A DNA stretch of 64,000 nt, from positions 2,046,001-2,110,000 of the forward strand of contig OX485803.1 of assembly GCA_950295325.1 (NCBI GenBank). Direction: 5' to 3'. Numbering within the stretch: position 1 is the stretch's first letter; each line of letters starts with the position of its first letter. The translations under genes and the position numbers were made by a program. This document shows positions 60,932 to 64,000 of the stretch, in pieces. The notes below the pieces were generated by a model that had not been told where the DNA came from, made no database searches, and was given only the letters and a program-made list of their open reading frames with translations. The DNA comes from Polytrichum commune. Its lineage: Eukaryota > Streptophyta > Polytrichopsida > Polytrichales > Polytrichaceae.

Positions 60932-61222
60932 TTGAAGCTTTTGTGTTCGGTTTTGGAGCCTTTGTGTCGTCGCTTTGGAGTGTGCTTGTGCTCATTTGGG
61001 AGGGTCATCCTTGGCTTAAACAAACACATGAATTGTGAGATGAAGCGTAGAGGCTCATGTAGTGGAGGTAGAGATAGGGAGAAGGAATATGTTACACCTG
61101 TAATTGCCACAACTCCTTCCAAAAGAGGGAGACCTCGAAAGGACCCTCTATCATTTGTGAATACTAATCCGACATCTACATTGAATACCCCTCTTAGACG
61201 CTCTACAAGGTTAAAAAACTAG
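60932..61222 (+). CDS. Small AT-hook protein inside the transposon (96 residues)
   Basis: The ORF starts at ATG 60932 and ends at a stop at 61222. The N-terminal half is Cys/Leu-rich. The C-terminal half is polar and contains a canonical AT-hook core KRGRPRKDP at about residues 64-72. The tail TPLRRSTRLKN is of a type common in plant nuclear proteins. It could bind AT-rich DNA in the nucleus; this is inferred from the motif. A second upstream ATG would be in the same region, and the start is simply the first ATG of the frame. It may be an exon of a degraded transposon gene and not a complete gene. Confidence 0.5.
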   Translation: MKLLCSVLEPLCRRFGVCLCSFGRVILGLNKHMNCEMKRRGSCSGGRDREKEYVTPVIATTPSKRGRPRKDPLSFVNTNPTSTLNTPLRRSTRLKN

Positions 61223-61269
61223 GTGTTTCAATTGTTTATATATGTTGGAGTTTTTTTAAAATAAATATG

Positions 61270-61410
61270 CAACCCAAATTTTTTTTCATCTCATTTATTT
61301 AATTTGGTCTTCACCCAACTTTTTTTTCATCTCATTTTATTTAATTTGGTCTTTACCCAACTTTTTTTTCATCTCATTTTATTTAATTTGGTCTTCACCC
61401 AACTTTTTGA
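61270..61410. repeat. About 51-bp T-rich tandem repeat, three units
   Basis: The unit CAACTTTTTTTTCATCTCAT plus TTATTTAATTTGGTCTTCACC is repeated almost exactly three times downstream of the AT-hook ORF. It may be the 3' region of that transcript. Confidence 0.75.
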
Positions 61411-61523
61411 TCATTTTAATTTGATATAATTTGATATAATTTTTACAAAAGCCGTCCTCTAAGCCGTTTTTAATACGATGCCCCCTGCGTATAATATGGG
61501 AGTTGCGTACCCAGGGATATTGT

Positions 61524-62555
61524 ATGGATGGAGTGTATAGTGAAGTGCCAGTTAGTGATAGGAGGACTTGAAGACAGCAAAAGTAAAGTGCACAACTCAA
61601 ACTATTCAATTTTATCGGCGTAAAATTGCTCTAAATATGTTGTAGATAAATGAACTGAAAGGAAGTTGATTTTGAATGTTATGAAGCCCAAAAAGCTTAT
61701 ATTATGTATAAAGGGAGAATAATTCACACATAAAAATGGTGTCAAAAATATAAATTCCCTTAAGTAATAAAGCGCAATGACCTTCATGAAATAGCAACTT
61801 GATAGCCATTTTGAAAGAAGGTCTTGAGACTCCATAATACTCCATTTTGAAATGGGGGAAGGGAACCTACTTGTAGTGAAATTGTAGACGGGAAACTCTA
61901 GCACATGTGTTTAGGCCTATAGTGTGAAACATGAATTGCACCATGATCAATACATCAAAGTACAAATTAATATCATACCATAATATTTTCGGCGAAGTTG
62001 GAAAGTAACTTGCACTTGACGACTTGAGGATTGAGGCTTTGAAAAGTGAACACCAATGGAACAATAATAAGTAGTGTAGTGTACCTCTCATCCATCATGA
62101 CTAAGAAAACTTGCACCATGATATTTGTGATTATTTCCTCTAAATTGGGTCAAATTTTAGATTCAAGATCTTTGAAACTAATTATGATGTCAAATCGTCA
62201 TTAAAGAAACTATTGAAGCGTTATAAATGATTCCCAACATATTGGTGAATCAATGTGAGGCGCGCTCATGTGCAATGTTCTCTATGGTCCTAGCATCTTC
62301 ACATAATCTCCACATATATTTGGAATTGGTGTTTTATGAATACGTTGGGAATTAATCTCAAGGTGTTAAAATGAGTTTGGCCTTGACTGAGCTGATATTG
62401 AATGTTTTTTGTTCAAACCTCCGCACCAACTCCAAGCCATGCACCACAAACTTACTCCAACATGAAATTTTCTGCATGCAAAACGACTAACTCCTGACCA
62501 CATTCCAGTCAGATTAAAGGATAATTCGAATAACTTACAACTAAGTGTAAGAATA
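61524..62555. other. Spacer, nothing recognised
   Basis: Minus-strand ORFs at 61602-61904 and 61867-62091 overlap in different frames and contain no known motif. No transposon ends or tandem repeats are seen. Confidence 0.35.
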
Positions 62556-62559
62556 TGCT

Positions 62560-62820
62560 GACGATGCTGGTGATGCTGGTGATGATGGTGGGGATGGTGA
62601 GGATGATGCTGATGAAGTAGCAACAGGAAACAATAATTCTGTCGATGTGAGGTTTAGTGAGACAAGCTCAGTTGTGCGTAACATTTGTCAAAAGAGATGG
62701 TCCCTCTACCAAATCCCTCATCCCAAATCCCAAGTGCCAACTCACTGCCGTTGCACTCTACCTCAAAACCTCCATCGCAGCAGCTGCTGCTGCTGCCGCC
62801 GCCGCCGCCGCACCACCGGA
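62560..62820. repeat. Two trinucleotide-repeat tracts (GAT/GGT and GCT/GCC)
   Basis: About 62560-62620 is an imperfect GATGCTGGTGATGATGGTG tract that would encode Asp/Gly/Glu on the plus strand. About 62777-62812 is a GCTGCTGCCGCC tract that would encode Ala on the plus strand or Gly/Ser on the minus strand. ORFs in all frames through them are low-complexity and give no recognisable protein. Confidence 0.6.
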
Positions 62821-63528
62821 GGGAAACAAGGAGACATTTTTTCTGAAATCCCAAACCTCCTCCCCTCCCTCACCGACCCAGTGCTTGTAAAACCTCACAC
62901 ACCAACCAGCTCGCAACATATCAACCAGCTCTTCAATCCTCCACGAATCATCCCCAATACATGCCAAAACCCTCCACACCGAAATTCATAAAGTGGCAAC
63001 CAGTCTTTAAACCCCAAGCAGAACCACCCAAAAGAGTTCACTCTCGCGGTCCCCACTGCGCATGAGCAAATCCCAGCTGGGTCAAAGCTTCCGAGCAACC
63101 AATTCAAAAAAATTATACATACATCACAATTCCTTAAATCCCCTGTGCTTCTCCCTTCCAGCGATGCAACCCCTCCCCTCCCGACCAGAACTGCAAAAAT
63201 GGATGCGTCCCGAGGGAATGAGGTCGACAACATTCATCATCAATTGGGCGGGTGGTGCAGGAAAGTAGTGGGATGTGGGGGGGCGACGGCGGCGAGTGGG
63301 ATGCAAATTAGGAGAATTGGTGACATCAGAATCGCCATGGTAGCACTACATCAGCACTACATCAGAACCGCCATGGCAGCACTACATCACTTGCATGGAG
63401 GATGTATTATATCAACCAAGAACAGCTCTTAGATTGATTGATGTACATTAAAACTTTACAAGTCTTTATTGGAGGCTTGGAGGAAAGTATACAATTTTGA
63501 TGTGAGGGAGAAGGTTAGCATGGGTGAC
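62821..63528. other. Spacer with a short tandem duplication
   Basis: GCACTACATCA is repeated four times near 63345-63390, with CGCCATGG between copies. No gene is supported; ORFs on both strands overlap and are low-complexity. It is downstream of the STR8-like exon and could be part of its intron or 3' flank. Confidence 0.4.
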
Positions 63529-64000
63529 TCAGGAATGACATGAGGCCTGGACCAAAGATGGCTTGTAGCGAAGCCTTAATCTTGGAAAAGCATGGCCACG
63601 TGGAGACGGGGACACTTGAATATGAATTGGTGAAAAACGCTTATCTTCCTTCATCCAATTAGCATAGGCCATAGCATCCTCTGTAGGTCCACTCAGCTGC
63701 AAAAAGCACAGAAGCAAATTATCTTCAATTAAACGGATCCATAATCAACCAGGACTTAAGGAGCCATAGATTCACCATGTAGTGCACAATACATTACAAA
63801 CCGCACAACTGAGCATCTCAACAGGTCTACGAAAAGCAATATAGACTACAGTAAAATTTGTGAAAGAGAGAGCACAGAAACTTAGGGGATCCGGTTATCC
63901 TGGGGCAACGGAGAGTACTTGAGCATTGATGCCTTGATGGTTAATGTATATTTCCCCCTGGATGTTGCGACCCTGCATCTTTCCAACTCCTAGGATTCAT
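63529..64000 (-). CDS. STR8: Rhodanese-like protein (STR8-like), partial, runs off the right edge
   Basis: Two minus-strand exons are seen: the window edge to 63919, and 63696 to about 63540. The intron between them (63918-63697) is GT/AG. Together they read GEIYINHQGINAQ, then LSGPTEDAMAYANWMKED and later HAFPRLRLRYKPSLVQ. This is the N-terminal module that precedes the rhodanese domain in chloroplast STR8 of plants and related tRNA-hydroxylation/rhodanese proteins. The function would be sulfur transfer or oxygen-dependent modification in the plastid; this rests on the family only. The 5' exons lie outside the window. After LVQ the frame ends within a few codons (ASCHS, stop) and no good donor is visible. 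The rhodanese domain is not found to the left. It may be a gene fragment. Confidence 0.55.

Larger units (their letters stand above)
60374..61515. mobile_element. 8-bp-TSD transposon, 1142 bp, carrying an AT-hook ORF
   Basis: The duplication GATATTGT lies at 60366-60373 and 61516-61523. The inverted ends are CCCGGGTACGCAACTCCC and, from the right, CCTGGGTACGCAACTCCC, continuing CATATTATA. It is probably hAT-like by duplication length. It contains a telomere-like stretch (60889-60911), a 96-codon AT-hook ORF, and a T-rich tandem repeat at 61270-61410. It has no full transposase. Confidence 0.8.

Noticed and set aside
62647..62991. ORFs through the GCT/GCC tract, giving Ala- or Gly/Ser-rich peptides
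   Set aside because: Open frames exist on both strands because of the trinucleotide repeat; no recognisable flanking domain.

Overview
This is a 64 kb piece of nuclear DNA from a land plant. The evidence is spliced genes with GT/AG introns, ankyrin-PGG membrane proteins, a piece of a chloroplast-type rhodanese gene (Arabidopsis STR8-like), and Mutator-, hAT-like and Harbinger-like transposons. The species cannot be read from the window. I see no rRNA, tRNA, CRISPR or bacterial gene signals. Most of the DNA is AT-rich and repetitive; the one long GC-richer block is a large transposon.

Layout. (1) Positions 1-7636 and 16119-24838 are two copies of one segmental duplication. Each holds a minus-strand five-exon ankyrin-repeat/PGG gene followed by a non-coding repeat block called R here. 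Copy 1 (2339-6704) is open over a deduced 935 codons. Copy 2 (18887-23637) has a stop codon inside the membrane domain. A third, broken fragment lies at 28722-29219. (2) Positions 7637-16118 and 25430-29525 hold more R copies, other dispersed repeats and small transposons. (3) A tandem array of 578-bp units (29526-30692 plus 42837-44570) is split by a 12.1-kb insertion. The outer insertion (30693-42836) has inverted ends beginning CACGGGGAGGTCACT and an 8-bp target duplication, and carries a 258-codon ORF of unknown function. Nested in it is a 10,635-bp MuDR-like Mutator element (31055-41689) with 540-bp inverted ends and a 9-bp target duplication. (4) Positions 44571-63500 are mostly repeats, with well-delimited 8-bp-TSD transposons at 59222-59717 and 60374-61515. 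The second encodes a small AT-hook protein. (5) The right edge holds the STR8-like exons.

How the genes work together. The Mutator element is the most interesting object. Its minus-strand gene encodes an 846-residue DDE transposase with a SWIM zinc finger. Its plus-strand gene converges on it from the other end and encodes an unrecognised protein with a C2HC-type finger, the same layout as mudrA/mudrB in maize MuDR. A third small ORF with its own TATA box sits between them. Both inverted ends carry the same inward-facing TATA sequence. Subterminal repeat arrays lie just inside both ends in opposite orientation. The near-identical ends and open reading frames suggest a recently active, possibly autonomous element.
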